A stretch of DNA of 64,000 nucleotides from contig NZ_CP085173.1 of NCBI RefSeq assembly GCF_020616555.1, positions 8,882,001 to 8,946,000 of the forward strand. The letters run 5' to 3'. This DNA is from Streptomyces longhuiensis (GTDB lineage Bacteria > Actinomycetota > Actinomycetes > Streptomycetales > Streptomycetaceae). Below, one piece after another: positions 17,540 through 27,379 of the stretch. Position 1 is the stretch's first letter; each line of letters opens with the position of its first letter. The position numbers and the translations under genes were made by a program. The notes beneath the pieces are model-generated. The model saw only the letters and a list, made by a program, of their open reading frames with translations, was not told where the DNA came from and did no database searches.

Positions 17540-18381
17540 GCGCGGGACTGCTGTCCGGCGAGTGTCTGGGTGCCGATGACGCCGAGGAGCGCGAGGCGTT
17601 CGGCGTCCTGGGTGCCGGGCTCGGCCGTGTAGATGATGATGCGCAGGCCGGTGCCCGCGACGCTGAGGATGTCGCAGTCCAGCGTCAGGGCGCCCACCTC
17701 GGGATGATCGATGGTCTTGCGTGACGCCTCCGCCTGTCCGACGGCTCCGGAGTCCCACAGCTCGGCGAAGCGGTCACTGTTCGCACGCAGCTGGGCGATC
17801 AGCCGCCGCAGCCGCTGGTCCTGCGGATAGCGGCCGGCCGCCGCACGCAGGTCGGACACCTGCGCGGTCTCGAGGGCGCGCAGGGACTCCGGCGAGTGAC
17901 GGACGCGGCCGGCCGCGCCGAGGAAGTTGCGCCACACCGCGTTGCGCTCGTCGCCGTGCCGCTCACCCATCAACGCCGTGTACAGGGGATTGGCCAGCAG
18001 CAGCGTCCAGGTGGCGTCGGAGACCGCGACGGGCGTCCCGGTCAGCCGGTCCAGCATCCGCTGGACGCTCGGCGTGATGAAGGCGGGCACCGTGCCCTGC
18101 CCGGGCGGCACGAGTCCGGCCAGGTGGAACAGGTGCTCGCGCTCGCTCGCGGACACGCGCAACGCCCGGCCCAGCGCCTCGACGACCTGTTCCGAGGGGT
18201 TGGTCGCGCGGCCCTGTTCGAGGCGGGTCACGTAGTCGACGGAGATACCGGCCAGCATGGCGAGCTCCTCGCGGCGCAGCCCCGGCGCGCGCCGGGCGCC
18301 GCCGACGGGCAGCCCGGCCGCCTCCGGCGAGACCCGGTCGCGCCAGCGCCGCACCGTGTGCCCGAACTCCGTGGTCGCCAT
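17527..18381 (-). CDS. Helix-turn-helix regulator with MmyB-like ligand-binding domain
   Basis: The 284-residue protein has an XRE-type HTH near residues 28-90, with R-R-E-E-L-A-M-L-A-G-I-S-V-D-Y-V-T-R-L-E-Q-G and P-S-E-Q-V-V-E-A-L-G-R-A-L. A PAS-like MmyB ligand-binding domain follows, with W-T-L-L-L-A-N-P-L-Y-T-A-L and a C-terminal H-P-E-V-G-A-L-T-L-D-C. In Streptomyces these usually sit next to a short-chain dehydrogenase or other oxidoreductase that they control. No such partner is adjacent here. Start ATG at 18381. Confidence 0.88.
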   Translation of the reverse strand: MATTEFGHTVRRWRDRVSPEAAGLPVGGARRAPGLRREELAMLAGISVDYVTRLEQGRATNPSEQVVEALGRALRVSASEREHLFHLAGLVPPGQGTVPAFITPSVQRMLDRLTGTPVAVSDATWTLLLANPLYTALMGERHGDERNAVWRNFLGAAGRVRHSPESLRALETAQVSDLRAAAGRYPQDQRLRRLIAQLRANSDRFAELWDSGAVGQAEASRKTIDHPEVGALTLDCDILSVAGTGLRIIIYTAEPGTQDAERLALLGVIGTQTLAGQQSRAQWP

Positions 18382-18421
18382 GACTCCACTGTGCACCGCC
18401 CGGCGCGGATCCACCTGGTAC

Positions 18422-18432
18422 TGGGAGTCCCA
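18422..18432. promoter_or_regulatory. Candidate operator upstream of the MmyB-like regulator
   Basis: A short palindrome, TGGGA-G-TCCCA, lies 41 bp upstream of the regulator start, followed by a CCCTGG half-like repeat. The position suits autoregulation, but short GC palindromes are frequent in this genome. Treat as tentative. Confidence 0.3.
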
Positions 18433-18553
18433 CCCTGGGGAGCGCGAACCCGTGACGATCGGGCGACGACCACAACCTGTTGAGGCCTTCGAAGGTCTAC
18501 TCCGGTCAAGGCGGCCGAGCTCCGCTCCATGAACTCGCCCGCGCCGAACGCCT

Positions 18554-19057
18554 GTGAAGGGTGCCTGGCCCGTGTTCGTCTTTCTGGCACTGCCCGCTCT
18601 GCTCGCGATCCCCGTCTGGGTCGTGGCGGTGGTCGTCAAGCTCGTCTCCGCCGCACTTCCCGGCCGCCGGGCGGATTGGTCACAGGATCTGGTGCGATGG
18701 TGTGCCGCGATGGCGGCGGCAGCGGCGGTCGGCCTGTACGTGCTCGGGCTCGGCGCGGTGCAGCTGTCCGCGCACGAGTCGGAGAGCGGCGCCTCCTCGT
18801 CACCGGCACCCGCGTGCCGCGACGCCGACGTGGACGACAGCACCCTCCAGCACCTGGTCGGGCACCGGACCTCCTACGTGCCGCTGCGCTTCGACTGCGT
18901 GCTGGACGACGGAACCACGTACCCCAGCAGCAGCGGTTACGCGTGGCTGAACGGCCTCACCGCCGCGTTCGGTGTGACCGCCGGCGTACTGGTCGTGACG
19001 GCCGGGTTCGTCACCGAGCGCAGGGCCCGGGCGCATGCGAACGGAGCTAGCGTATGA
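18554..19057 (+). CDS. Small membrane protein, unknown function
   Basis: The 167-residue protein from a GTG start has three predicted TM helices: about 6-30 (F-V-F-L-A-L-P-A-L-L-A-I-P-V-W-V), 48-70 (A-A-M-A-A-A-A-A-V-G-L-Y-V-L) and 133-155 (A-F-G-V-T-A-G-V-L-V-V-T-A-G-F). A loop of about 60 residues between TM2 and TM3 holds two Cys (A-C-R-D-A-D and F-D-C-V-L-D-D), which could form an extracytoplasmic disulfide. The family is not recognised. It is divergent from the MmyB-like regulator. Confidence 0.6.
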   Translation: MKGAWPVFVFLALPALLAIPVWVVAVVVKLVSAALPGRRADWSQDLVRWCAAMAAAAAVGLYVLGLGAVQLSAHESESGASSSPAPACRDADVDDSTLQHLVGHRTSYVPLRFDCVLDDGTTYPSSSGYAWLNGLTAAFGVTAGVLVVTAGFVTERRARAHANGASV

Positions 19058-19141
19058 GCGTGGGGGGAGAGACCTACGGGGCGTGGGGACGCGGCGACCG
19101 AGAGGCGCGCCGCCGCGCGTCGAAAGGACGGTGAGCCGGCC

Positions 19142-19552
19142 ATGACGGACGACGAGCGGCAGATCCGGGCCCTGGTCGAGCGATGGGCCGCGGCGGTGCA
19201 CGCGGGCGACATGAAGGGCGTCCTGGCCGACCACGCCGACGACATCGTGATGTTCGACGTACCGCCGCCCCACGACGGCGTACGCGGCCTCGACGCCTAC
19301 CGCGAGACGTGGCCGCCGTTCTTCGAGTGGCAGGCGCAAGGGGCCGTGTTCGACATCGTGTCTCTCGACGTCACCGCCGGCGACGATGTCGCCTACGCCC
19401 ACGCGCTGCTGCACTGCGGAACACCGGCCGACCTGGCCGGGCAACCGGAGAACCGCCTGCGCCTGACGCTCGGGCTGCGCAAGCAAGAGGGACGCTGGAC
19501 GGTGGCGCACGAGCACCACTCGTTCCCCGACACCTCGGGCAGCGACGGGTAG
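19142..19552 (+). CDS. SnoaL-like/ketosteroid-isomerase-fold protein
   Basis: The 136-residue protein has the NTF2-like cone fold. It opens with the helix D-E-R-Q-I-R-A-L-V-E-R-W-A-A-A-V-H-A-G-D, then D-D-I-V-M-F-D-V-P-P, R-G-L-D-A-Y-R-E-T-W, and the closing strands R-L-R-L-T-L-G-L-R and W-T-V-A-H-E-H-H-S. Members range from polyketide cyclases to general polar hydrolases, and function cannot be assigned from fold alone. The ATG follows GGTGAGCCGGCC. Confidence 0.85.
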   Translation: MTDDERQIRALVERWAAAVHAGDMKGVLADHADDIVMFDVPPPHDGVRGLDAYRETWPPFFEWQAQGAVFDIVSLDVTAGDDVAYAHALLHCGTPADLAGQPENRLRLTLGLRKQEGRWTVAHEHHSFPDTSGSDG

Positions 19553-19703
19553 GTCATGAGCCGTGGAGCGGGGGGTGGTTCACGCGGACTCCTGCCGGGG
19601 GCTGGTGTTCATCTCGCCGGGCTCGACCAGTTGGGCGTTGAGGTCCTTGCCGGTGCGTTCGGCCTGGAGGCCGGGGAACTGGCCAGGCGTCTCGCGAGGG
19701 ACG

Positions 19704-19735
19704 GGGCCCCTGCTTCGCAGACTCTGCAGGGGCCC
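19704..19735 (-). terminator. Hairpin terminator downstream of rox
   Basis: A perfect 10-bp stem (GGGCCCCTGC and GCAGGGGCCC) with a 12-base loop starts 9 bp past the rox stop codon. There is no U-tract, as is usual for streptomycete terminators. The interval 19553-19743 otherwise holds nothing I can support as coding. Confidence 0.7.
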
Positions 19736-19743
19736 TCGCACGC

Positions 19744-21543
<1,800 letters not shown>

Positions 21544-21692
21544 TCATGAATTTCACGCATCCGCCGCGCCCCTCAGAGCGGACCGAATTTCCAGGACACT
21601 CATACTGTCGAACCTGAAGAGTGAAGCGCGGTCCGTGAAATTGCGATCGACAGCAGTGCTTTTGAATTCCCCACTGAAAGGGAAATGCGCGT

Positions 21693-21722
21693 GGCCCGTA
21701 CCGGACGTCTTCGGTACGGGCC
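21693..21722 (-). terminator. Terminator of the secreted-protein gene at 21741-22241
   Basis: A perfect 11-bp inverted repeat, GGCCCGTACCG and CGGTACGGGCC, with an 8-base loop lies 18 bp past the stop codon of the leftward gene. Confidence 0.75.
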
Positions 21723-21740
21723 ATCGCCGTGCGGCGCGGG

Positions 21741-22241
21741 CTAGTTGACGGCCGCCAGGTCGGTGATCTTGCGGGTCTGGAGGTCCGACTGGACCTTGAT
21801 CTTGGTGACCTCGGGGTGGGCGCCGTCGCTCCAGGTGAGCGTGACGAGCGAGGTCGCGTGGCCCGCGCCGGAGCCCGTGTAGTCGACCTTCCACTTCACG
21901 GGCACGTTCTGCGCGAACAGGATGCCGTCGGCGTGCTCCTTCGCCTCGAACGCGGCGACCTTCTTCTGCGCCGCCGCCGACAGGTAGAAGGAGCGCAGCG
22001 CCTTGGCGTTGGCGCCGGCGGCCGGGTCCTCGTTGTCCCAGATCGAGTCGATGTACGCGCCGTAGAAGTCGGCGACGCGGTTGGTGGTGCTGCGCGGGTC
22101 GCCCTGGGACGGTACGGGGGCGGCGGCGACGGCCGTGGCGTGGGCGGACGTGCCGGCCAGAGCCGGGGTGATCGCGGTGAGCGAGAGCGTGGCCGCGATG
22201 GCGGCGGAGGCGAAGAGAGCGGTGCGGGTGCGAGCGTGCAT
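21741..22241 (-). CDS. Small secreted protein, unknown function
   Basis: The 166-residue protein has a Sec signal peptide: M-H-A-R-T-R-T, a hydrophobic core at about 8-25, then T-P-A-L-A-G-T-S-A-H-A with signal-peptidase-I sites. The mature part starts with a Pro/Thr linker, then a helical segment (V-A-D-F-Y-G-A-Y-I-D-S-I-W-D) and a strand-rich end (V-K-W-K-V-D-Y-T-G, L-V-T-L-T-W-S-D-G, T-K-I-K-V-Q-S-D-L). The fold may be NTF2-like, but I would not name it. The ATG at 22241 is preceded by GGGGAAGG. It has its own terminator, so it is monocistronic. Confidence 0.7.
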   Translation of the reverse strand: MHARTRTALFASAAIAATLSLTAITPALAGTSAHATAVAAAPVPSQGDPRSTTNRVADFYGAYIDSIWDNEDPAAGANAKALRSFYLSAAAQKKVAAFEAKEHADGILFAQNVPVKWKVDYTGSGAGHATSLVTLTWSDGAHPEVTKIKVQSDLQTRKITDLAAVN

Positions 22242-22440
22242 GGTCGGTGGAACCTTCCCCGTCATTCGGTGCCGCAGTGAATCCTGCGGGCTTCTGGTCA
22301 CCGGATAAGACTGCACTCGCGGCCCCTCAGTTCCACCATTCCCCGAATTCTTTTTGCGCATGGTCGCACGAATGGCATTCATGAAATGGTTGTGCGGTCG
22401 GATGCAAAAATGACGGCAAAATCGCGCCTGCGTGCAGGGT

Positions 22441-22460
22441 CCTGAGTATCCGTACTCAGG
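22441..22460. promoter_or_regulatory. Candidate operator upstream of a small membrane protein gene
   Basis: CCTGAGTA-TCCG-TACTCAGG is a perfect 8-bp inverted repeat 32 bp before the ATG at 22493. Its spacing and TGAGTA/TACTCA halves look like a dimeric response-regulator site, but that is inference. The divergent gap 22242-22492 holds no gene. Confidence 0.45.
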
Positions 22461-22492
22461 CTGGGATCCGGTCGGTGCGTAAGCATGGGGGC

Positions 22493-22831
22493 ATGACGGG
22501 CTGGGTGGTCGATCTTGTCCTGGCGGTGGTGGTCACCGGCCTCGAAGTGGCGGCTCTGGCGTTGTTCTGGTTCCGGGAGAGCGTGAAGGCGTGGGCGGCG
22601 CAGGGGCGTTGGGTGCCTGGCGGGACACGTCGGCTGGTCGTGGTGCTCGGTGTCGGCTCAGCGCTGCCCGGTCTGGGCGCCGTCGGCTTCTTCGAGGTCG
22701 GCCTGTATGCGACAGCCGTCTCGCAGGCTCTGGTGGCAATGGCGCTGGGCTCGATACTCGCGCTGGGTCTCGCGGCGGAGGTCGGCCGGTGGTTCTGTCG
22801 GGGCCGGCGGAAACCGGGCGCGGAACGCTAG
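22493..22831 (+). CDS. Small integral membrane protein, unknown function
   Basis: The 112-residue protein has three predicted TM helices: about 3-26 (V-V-D-L-V-L-A-V-V-V-T-G-L-E-V-A-A-L-A-L), 45-65 (R-R-L-V-V-V-L-G-V-G-S-A-L-P-G-L) and 76-95 (A-L-V-A-M-A-L-G-S-I-L-A-L-G-L). The tail is basic and cytoplasmic-looking. The frame extends to 22475, but the ATG at 22493 has GGGGGC upstream. No family recognised. Confidence 0.55.
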   Translation: MTGWVVDLVLAVVVTGLEVAALALFWFRESVKAWAAQGRWVPGGTRRLVVVLGVGSALPGLGAVGFFEVGLYATAVSQALVAMALGSILALGLAAEVGRWFCRGRRKPGAER

Positions 22832-22907
22832 TTGGTGCGCATACGGGGCATGGGGCAGGTCGGCGGCGAGGTTGTCCGTTCGGCCGGTGTCTCCGTAGGT
22901 TGACCCG

Positions 22908-23420
22908 ATGGGCCTCTTCGACAAACTGACCGGCACCAAGCATCCCGACGCCGGTGTCATACCGTGCCCGGCCGCGGAAGTCCGGGCCGCGCTGCTCGCG
23001 ATCAACGGGCCCGACGTGCCGTACGCCGTACGCAACGGCACCCCTGCCGAGCGTGCCGACCTCGTCGCCGAGTGGCGGGTCCTGGAGCCGGCCTGGCGCA
23101 CGTTCTTCTCGCGGAGTCGGCTGAGCCGGACCCTGAAGACGAGGATGCGCCTGGACGCGGAGAGCCACGAAGTGCGCGCACTCGACGAACAGTGGGAGGT
23201 CACGTGGGTCGGGGACACGCCCAGGCTGGCCCGGTCACGTGAGTACTCCCGAGGGCAGGTGACCACGGTGAGCCGGCAGTGGGAGGTCCAGCGGGGGCCG
23301 GACGGCCGTCTGCACAAGACGGAGGTGTTCCGCTTCGACCCCGCGGAGATGAAGGTCCCGTTGCAGGACGCGGTCCTCGGCGCGGGGTGGACGTGGCGCG
23401 GAGTGGTGTTCAAGCTGTGA
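22908..23420 (+). CDS. Conserved hypothetical protein
   Basis: The 170-residue protein starts M-G-L-F-D-K-L-T-G-T-K, a beginning seen on many small actinobacterial cytosolic proteins. It has no signal peptide or TM. It contains a helical R-A-D-L-V-A-E-W-R-V-L-E-P-A-W and three antiparallel-looking strands (H-E-V-R-A-L-D-E-Q-W-E-V-T-W, S-R-Q-W-E-V-Q-R-G, H-K-T-E-V-F-R-F-D) ending in a short hydrophobic segment. I recall similar streptomycete hypotheticals with no assigned function. Its stop lies 49 bp from the convergent kdgD1 stop. Confidence 0.6.
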   Translation: MGLFDKLTGTKHPDAGVIPCPAAEVRAALLAINGPDVPYAVRNGTPAERADLVAEWRVLEPAWRTFFSRSRLSRTLKTRMRLDAESHEVRALDEQWEVTWVGDTPRLARSREYSRGQVTTVSRQWEVQRGPDGRLHKTEVFRFDPAEMKVPLQDAVLGAGWTWRGVVFKL

Positions 23421-23469
23421 ACCGGCCGGCCGGCCCGTTACTCCGGTGGCCGGCTCTCCGATGGGGGCG

Positions 23470-24402
23470 TCAGGTCGTGTGCGGGAGGCGGTCGTTGACC
23501 AGCGCTGCGAGCTCGGCCAGTTCGTCCTGCGTCAGGTCGGTCAAGGGTGGGCGCACCGGCCCCGCGCTGTGGCCGACCGCCGTCATGCCGGCCTTCACGA
23601 TGCTCACCGCGTAGCCGGCCCGCCGGTTGCGGATCTCGGTGTACGGCAGGACGAAGTCGTCGAGGAGCTTGATGACGGTGTCGTGCTCGCGCTCGCGGAC
23701 GGCGCCGTAGAACTCGAGGGCGAACTCGGGCAGGAAGTTGAAGATGGCCGACGAGTAGGTGGTGACGCCGAGTTCGAGGTAGGGGAGGGCGAACATCTCC
23801 GCGGTGGGCAGACCCCCGATGTAGGTGAGGCGCTCGCCGAGGCGGGTGTAGATCCGCGTCATCGCGTCGATGTCGCCGACGCCGTCCTTGTAGCCGATGA
23901 GGTTGGGGCAGCGGTCGGCGATCCGGGCGAGCGTGGGCGCGGTGTAGACGGCGTTGGCGCGGCTGTAGACGATGACGCCGAGCGACGTGGCGCGGCACAC
24001 GGCCTCCACGTGGTCGGCCAGACCCTCCTGTCCGGCCTCGGTGAGGTACGGCGGGAAGAGCAGGATGCCGTCGGCGCCCGCGCGTTCGGCGGCCTGCGCG
24101 TATGCGACGGCCGTGCGTGTGCCGTATCCGGCCGGGGCCAGGATGGGCGTTCCCTCGGGGGCGCTCTGTACGGCGGCGGTGACGACGCGCTCGACCTCGG
24201 CGCCGGTCAGGGAGAAGAACTCGCCGGTGCCGCCCGCGGCGAACAGGCCGCCCACCTCGTACTCGGCCAGGCGCGTGATGTGGTCCCGGTAGGCACCCTC
24301 GTCGAAGGAGTGGTCGTCGGCCGTGAAGTGGGTGACAGGGAAGGAGAGGAGGCCGGATCCGATGCGCCGGCCGAGTTCTGACGGGGTGTAGGACGACGTC
24401 AT
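23470..24402 (-). CDS. kdgD: 5-dehydro-4-deoxyglucarate dehydratase (KdgD), paralogue 1
   Basis: The 310-residue protein belongs to the class I aldolase/DHDPS superfamily. It has the Schiff-base Lys172 in I-G-Y-K-D-G, Tyr146 in V-I-V-Y-S-R-A-N-A, and the G-G-T-G-E-F-F-S-L carboxylate loop near 57. That Y-S-R and G-E-F-F-S-L pattern marks KdgD, which converts 5-dehydro-4-deoxy-D-glucarate to 2,5-dioxopentanoate (2-oxoglutarate semialdehyde) with loss of CO2 and water. It lies downstream of the talarate/galactarate dehydratase, in the same direction, with its own promoter and a terminator between. A second, diverged copy is at 27453-28412. Confidence 0.93.
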   Translation of the reverse strand: MTSSYTPSELGRRIGSGLLSFPVTHFTADDHSFDEGAYRDHITRLAEYEVGGLFAAGGTGEFFSLTGAEVERVVTAAVQSAPEGTPILAPAGYGTRTAVAYAQAAERAGADGILLFPPYLTEAGQEGLADHVEAVCRATSLGVIVYSRANAVYTAPTLARIADRCPNLIGYKDGVGDIDAMTRIYTRLGERLTYIGGLPTAEMFALPYLELGVTTYSSAIFNFLPEFALEFYGAVREREHDTVIKLLDDFVLPYTEIRNRRAGYAVSIVKAGMTAVGHSAGPVRPPLTDLTQDELAELAALVNDRLPHTT

Positions 24403-24454
24403 GTGCGTTCTGCTCCTGGAGTCGGGGGAGGCGTGATGGATGCCTCTGGTGACG

Positions 24455-24510
24455 ACGCTACGAGCAACGACTCATGCCGGTCCAACACTGATTTCGCATC
24501 CGGTGATACC
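24455..24510 (-). promoter_or_regulatory. kdgD1 promoter with shared 31-bp LysR-type box
   Basis: The plus-strand 31-mer at 24480-24510 (GTCCAACACT ... GGTGATACC) matches 25 of 31 bases of the element at 25949-25979. On the minus strand its end supplies a -35-like TTGGAC (24480-24485), with a -10-like TAGCGT (24455-24460) 19 bp away. This is the same geometry as the other copy. An extra inverted repeat ATACCG-GGT-CGGTAT overlaps the distal edge (24506-24520). Confidence 0.65.
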
Positions 24511-24546
24511 GGGTCGGTATGACGCGTGGAAGGTGCGGAAATGGCT

Positions 24547-24577
24547 CGTCCGCGCCCCCATGAAGGAGGCGCGGACG
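24547..24577 (-). terminator. Terminator after the talarate/galactarate dehydratase gene
   Basis: A 10-bp perfect stem, CGTCCGCGCC and GGCGCGGACG, with an 11-base loop lies 26 bp past the dehydratase stop. It separates that transcript from kdgD1. Confidence 0.65.
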
Positions 24578-24602
24578 GGAGAAAGCGGTGCGTGTCGTGG
24601 CG

Positions 24603-25781
24603 TCAGTGGCGCTTGCCGGCCTCGTGGGTGGCCTGGGTCCAGGCGCGGGCCTGGTCGGTCAGGGTGATGCCGAGGCCGGGGCGGGACGGGACGTGCATGC
24701 GGCCGTCACTGATGGTGAGGCGCTCGTTGAACAGCGGCTCCAGCCAGTCGAAGTGCTCCACCCACGGCTCGATCGGGTAGGCGGCCGCGAGGTGGAGGTG
24801 GATCTCCATTGCGAAGTGCGGTGCGAGCTGGAGGTTGTGGTGCTCGGCGAGCGCGGCCAGCTTGAGGAACTGCGTGATGCCGCCGATGCGGGGCGCGTCG
24901 GGCTGGATGATGTCCGCCGCGTTGTGGCGGATCAGCTCGTAGTGCTCGGCGACGCTGGCGAGCATCTCGCCGGTGGCGATGGGGGTGTCGAGCGAGGCGG
25001 CGAGCGCGGCGTGACCCTGCGCGTCGTAGGCGTCGAGCGGCTCCTCGATCCAGACGAGGTCGAATTCCTCCATGGCCCGGCCCATCCGCTGGGCGGTCGG
25101 CCGGTCCCACTGCTGGTTCGCGTCGACCATCAGTGGGGCGTCGTCGCCGATGTGCTCGCGGACGGCGGTCAGGCGGCGCAGGTCCTGCTTGCGGTCGGGG
25201 TTGCCGACCTTGATCTTGATGCCGCCGATGCCGCTCGCCAGGGAGGCGGAGGCGTTGTCGAGCACCTGCTCGGTCGGGGTGTGCAGGAAGCCGCCGGAGG
25301 TGTTGTAGCAGCGTACGGAGTCGCGGTGGGCGCCCAGGAGTTTGGCCAGCGGCAGGCCCGCGCGCCTGCCCTTGAGGTCCCACAGGGCCACGTCGTACGC
25401 GGCGATGGCCTGCGTGGCCAGGCCGCTGCGGCCCACCGAGGCGCCGGACCACGCCAGCTTCGTCCAGATCTTGCCGATGTCGCTGGGGTCCTCGCCGAGC
25501 AGGTTGTCGGCGATCTCCCTGGCATGGGCGAACTGGCCGGGGCCACCGGCCCGCTTGGAGTAGCTGAAGCCGATGCCCTCGTGCCCCTGCTCGGTCTCCA
25601 GCTCCACGAAGAGGAACGCCACTTCGGTCATGGGCTTCTGACGCCCGGTGAGGACCTTGGCGTCGCTGATCGGCGTGGCCAGTGGCAGCGTGACGGAGGA
25701 GAGCTTGATCCAGGAGATCCTGTCGAGCGTCGCCTCGCCTGCGACGTGCGCTGCGTTGGTGGTCGTGTGGGTCTTCGTCAC
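24603..25781 (-). CDS. L-talarate/galactarate dehydratase, enolase superfamily
   Basis: The protein has 392 residues from the GTG at 25781 (AGGGA nine bases upstream). An ATG at 25826 is the longer option. It is a mandelate-racemase subgroup enolase: K-I-K-V-G with the K-x-K base, metal ligands in M-V-D-A-N-Q-Q-W, W-I-E-E-P-L and A-T-G-E-M-L, and the His of A-P-H-F-A-M-E-I-H-L. Long stretches (R-R-L-T-A-V-R-E-H, Y-D-A-Q-G-H-A-A-L-A-A-S-L, L-F-N-E-R-L) read like the Salmonella L-talarate/galactarate dehydratase as I remember it. It dehydrates galactarate to 5-dehydro-4-deoxyglucarate, the KdgD substrate. It is divergent from lysR. Confidence 0.88.
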   Translation of the reverse strand: MTKTHTTTNAAHVAGEATLDRISWIKLSSVTLPLATPISDAKVLTGRQKPMTEVAFLFVELETEQGHEGIGFSYSKRAGGPGQFAHAREIADNLLGEDPSDIGKIWTKLAWSGASVGRSGLATQAIAAYDVALWDLKGRRAGLPLAKLLGAHRDSVRCYNTSGGFLHTPTEQVLDNASASLASGIGGIKIKVGNPDRKQDLRRLTAVREHIGDDAPLMVDANQQWDRPTAQRMGRAMEEFDLVWIEEPLDAYDAQGHAALAASLDTPIATGEMLASVAEHYELIRHNAADIIQPDAPRIGGITQFLKLAALAEHHNLQLAPHFAMEIHLHLAAAYPIEPWVEHFDWLEPLFNERLTISDGRMHVPSRPGLGITLTDQARAWTQATHEAGKRH

Positions 25782-25923
25782 CACTTCGTGTCCCTGGGGT
25801 GTGAGGCGGATGCGACCGGCCGGCATGCTGCGCGCGCCCGGCCGAGTCGGCGGGTGGGGGCGGGCTGCTGTCGGCGCGGGCTGCTGTCGGCCATGCGGCC
25901 GACGGAGGCGTTGACTCCCCTTG

Positions 25924-25979
25924 AAGCTAGAGTCGGCGATTGATCCACGTCCAAGACCAATTTTGCATGCGCTGATACC
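25924..25979 (-). promoter_or_regulatory. Galactarate dehydratase promoter / LysR operator, second copy of the 31-bp box
   Basis: The element GTCCAAGACC ... GCTGATACC (25949-25979) repeats the box upstream of kdgD1. The minus-strand promoter reads TTGGAC (25949-25954), a 19-bp spacer, then TAGCTT (25924-25929). The box ends 12 bp before the lysR start, so LysR binding here would also autoregulate, the usual arrangement for the family. Confidence 0.7.
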
Positions 25980-25991
25980 CGGAGGGAATCA

Positions 25992-26867
25992 TTGTTCACG
26001 CTGGCACAGCTCGTGAGCTTCGTGGCGGTGGCCGAGGAACTGCACTTCACCCGTGCCGCGGAGCGCCTCCGGATGACGCAGCCCCCGCTGAGCCGGCAGA
26101 TCCAACTCCTCGAGCACGACCTGGGCGTACGGCTCCTCGACCGCACCAACCGGTCCGTCCGGCTCACCCCGGCGGGCCGCACGTTCCTCAACGAGGCGCG
26201 CCACATCCTGCGCCAGTCCGAGCACGCGGCCCTCGCCGTACGGCAGGTGTCGGCGGGCGAGGCGGGAGCCATCGCCATCGGGTTCACGGCGGCCAGCGCG
26301 AACTCGGCCCTCGGCACGCTGCTCGAAGTGGCCCGCTCGGCCATGCCCCGCGTGGAGGTGGTGCTGCGTGAACTGGTCACCCGCGACCAGTTGGAGGCCA
26401 TCACCGAAGGGTCCCTCGACCTGGGCATGATCCGCCCCGCGAACACCGGGCCCGACCTGGAGACCAGGCCCGCGGTCAGGGAGGGCCTGCTCGCCGCCCT
26501 GCCCACCGGCCATCCGCTCGCCGCGCGCGAGGGCGACCTGCGCGTGGAGGACTTCGACGGGGAGGAGGTGCTGATGTACTCGCCGGTCGAGGCCCGCTAC
26601 TTCCACGAGCTGCTCGTCAGCATCTTCCGCGCCGCCCAGGTCACACCCGTCTTCACTCAGTACCTCAGCCAGGTGCACAGCATTCTGGCGATGGTGAACG
26701 CGGGCTGGGGCATCGCCCTGGTCCCGGAGGCCGCGGCGCAGATGAGGTTCGACGGGATCACCTACAAGCCGGTGTCCCTGCGGGAACCCAAGCCGGTCGA
26801 GCTGAATCTGGTGTGGCGCAGGAACAACGACAATCCGGCGTTGGAGGCCCTGCTGCGCCACCTGTGA
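25992..26867 (+). CDS. LysR family transcriptional regulator of the aldarate genes
   Basis: The 291-residue protein has an N-terminal winged HTH (F-T-R-A-A-E-R-L-R-M-T-Q-P-P-L-S-R-Q-I near 17-35) and a LysR substrate-binding domain (about 90-290) with A-I-G-F-T-A-A-S and L-D-L-G-M-I-R-P. The TTG start at 25992 is fixed by GGAGGG seven bases before it. It is divergent from the talarate/galactarate dehydratase and probably activates that gene and kdgD1 through the shared 31-bp boxes when an aldarate or its dehydration product is present. Confidence 0.9.
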   Translation: MFTLAQLVSFVAVAEELHFTRAAERLRMTQPPLSRQIQLLEHDLGVRLLDRTNRSVRLTPAGRTFLNEARHILRQSEHAALAVRQVSAGEAGAIAIGFTAASANSALGTLLEVARSAMPRVEVVLRELVTRDQLEAITEGSLDLGMIRPANTGPDLETRPAVREGLLAALPTGHPLAAREGDLRVEDFDGEEVLMYSPVEARYFHELLVSIFRAAQVTPVFTQYLSQVHSILAMVNAGWGIALVPEAAAQMRFDGITYKPVSLREPKPVELNLVWRRNNDNPALEALLRHL

Positions 26868-26870
26868 CGA

Positions 26871-26906
26871 AGGCCGGGGGCAACCAGTCCGGTACGCCCC
26901 CGGCCT
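26871..26906. terminator. Bidirectional terminator between lysR and the iclR pseudogene
   Basis: Perfect 11-bp stem AGGCCGGGGGC and GCCCCCGGCCT, 14-base loop, 4 bp after the lysR stop and 11 bp before the stop of the leftward pseudogene. Confidence 0.7.
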
Positions 26907-26916
26907 GCACTCACCG

Positions 26917-27324
26917 TCAGTCAGGCGCCCCCGAGCGAGGTGACGGCAGCGCCTCGATCTTCGTCTGCACGTCCCGTATGACGTCGACGGCACGTTGTTC
27001 GCGCTCCGCGGTGAGGCGGGCGACCGGCACGGAGCGGCTGATGGCGTCGACCGCCGGAGCGTCGTACCGCACGGCGAAGCGAAGTCCCCGATGCCGGTCG
27101 CCGTCTTCTCGCGGTCGATGGAGCAGCCCTGTTCGCGGAGGCCCGCCAGGTCGGCGAGCAACGTGTCGCGGTCGGTGGGGGTGTTCTCCGTCCGGGGCGG
27201 ACAACGGGCCTTCGGCGAGCGGTGGTTCGCTCCAGGTGCGCGGGCCGGTCGCCCCTCGCGCGAGCAGTTCCAGCGGCGCGACCGTGCGCAGCGCCGACTT
27301 CACCCCACGGGCCCCTGTTGTCAC
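26917..27324 (-). pseudogene. Degraded IclR family regulator
   Basis: A GTG at 27324 with AGCAGGGGGA upstream begins R-G-V-K-S-A-L-R-T-V-A-P-L-E-L-L-A-R, the start of an IclR HTH domain. Most of the HTH and sensor domain is then missing. Further on, one frame reads L-L-A-D-L-A-G-L-R-E-Q-G-C-S-I-D-R-E-K, a typical IclR sensor segment, and the next frame continues with V-R-Y-D-A-P-A-V-D-A-I-S-R-S-V-P-V and a final helix. About 400 bp remain of roughly 750 expected, with at least one internal deletion and a frameshift. IclR proteins often regulate sugar-acid genes, so this is probably a lost regulator of the adjacent kdgD2 operon. Confidence 0.75.
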
Positions 27325-27379
27325 GTGCGTCCCCCTGCTTCCCGACGCCGGCCATCGCAAATCGACGGGGCTTCACCCA

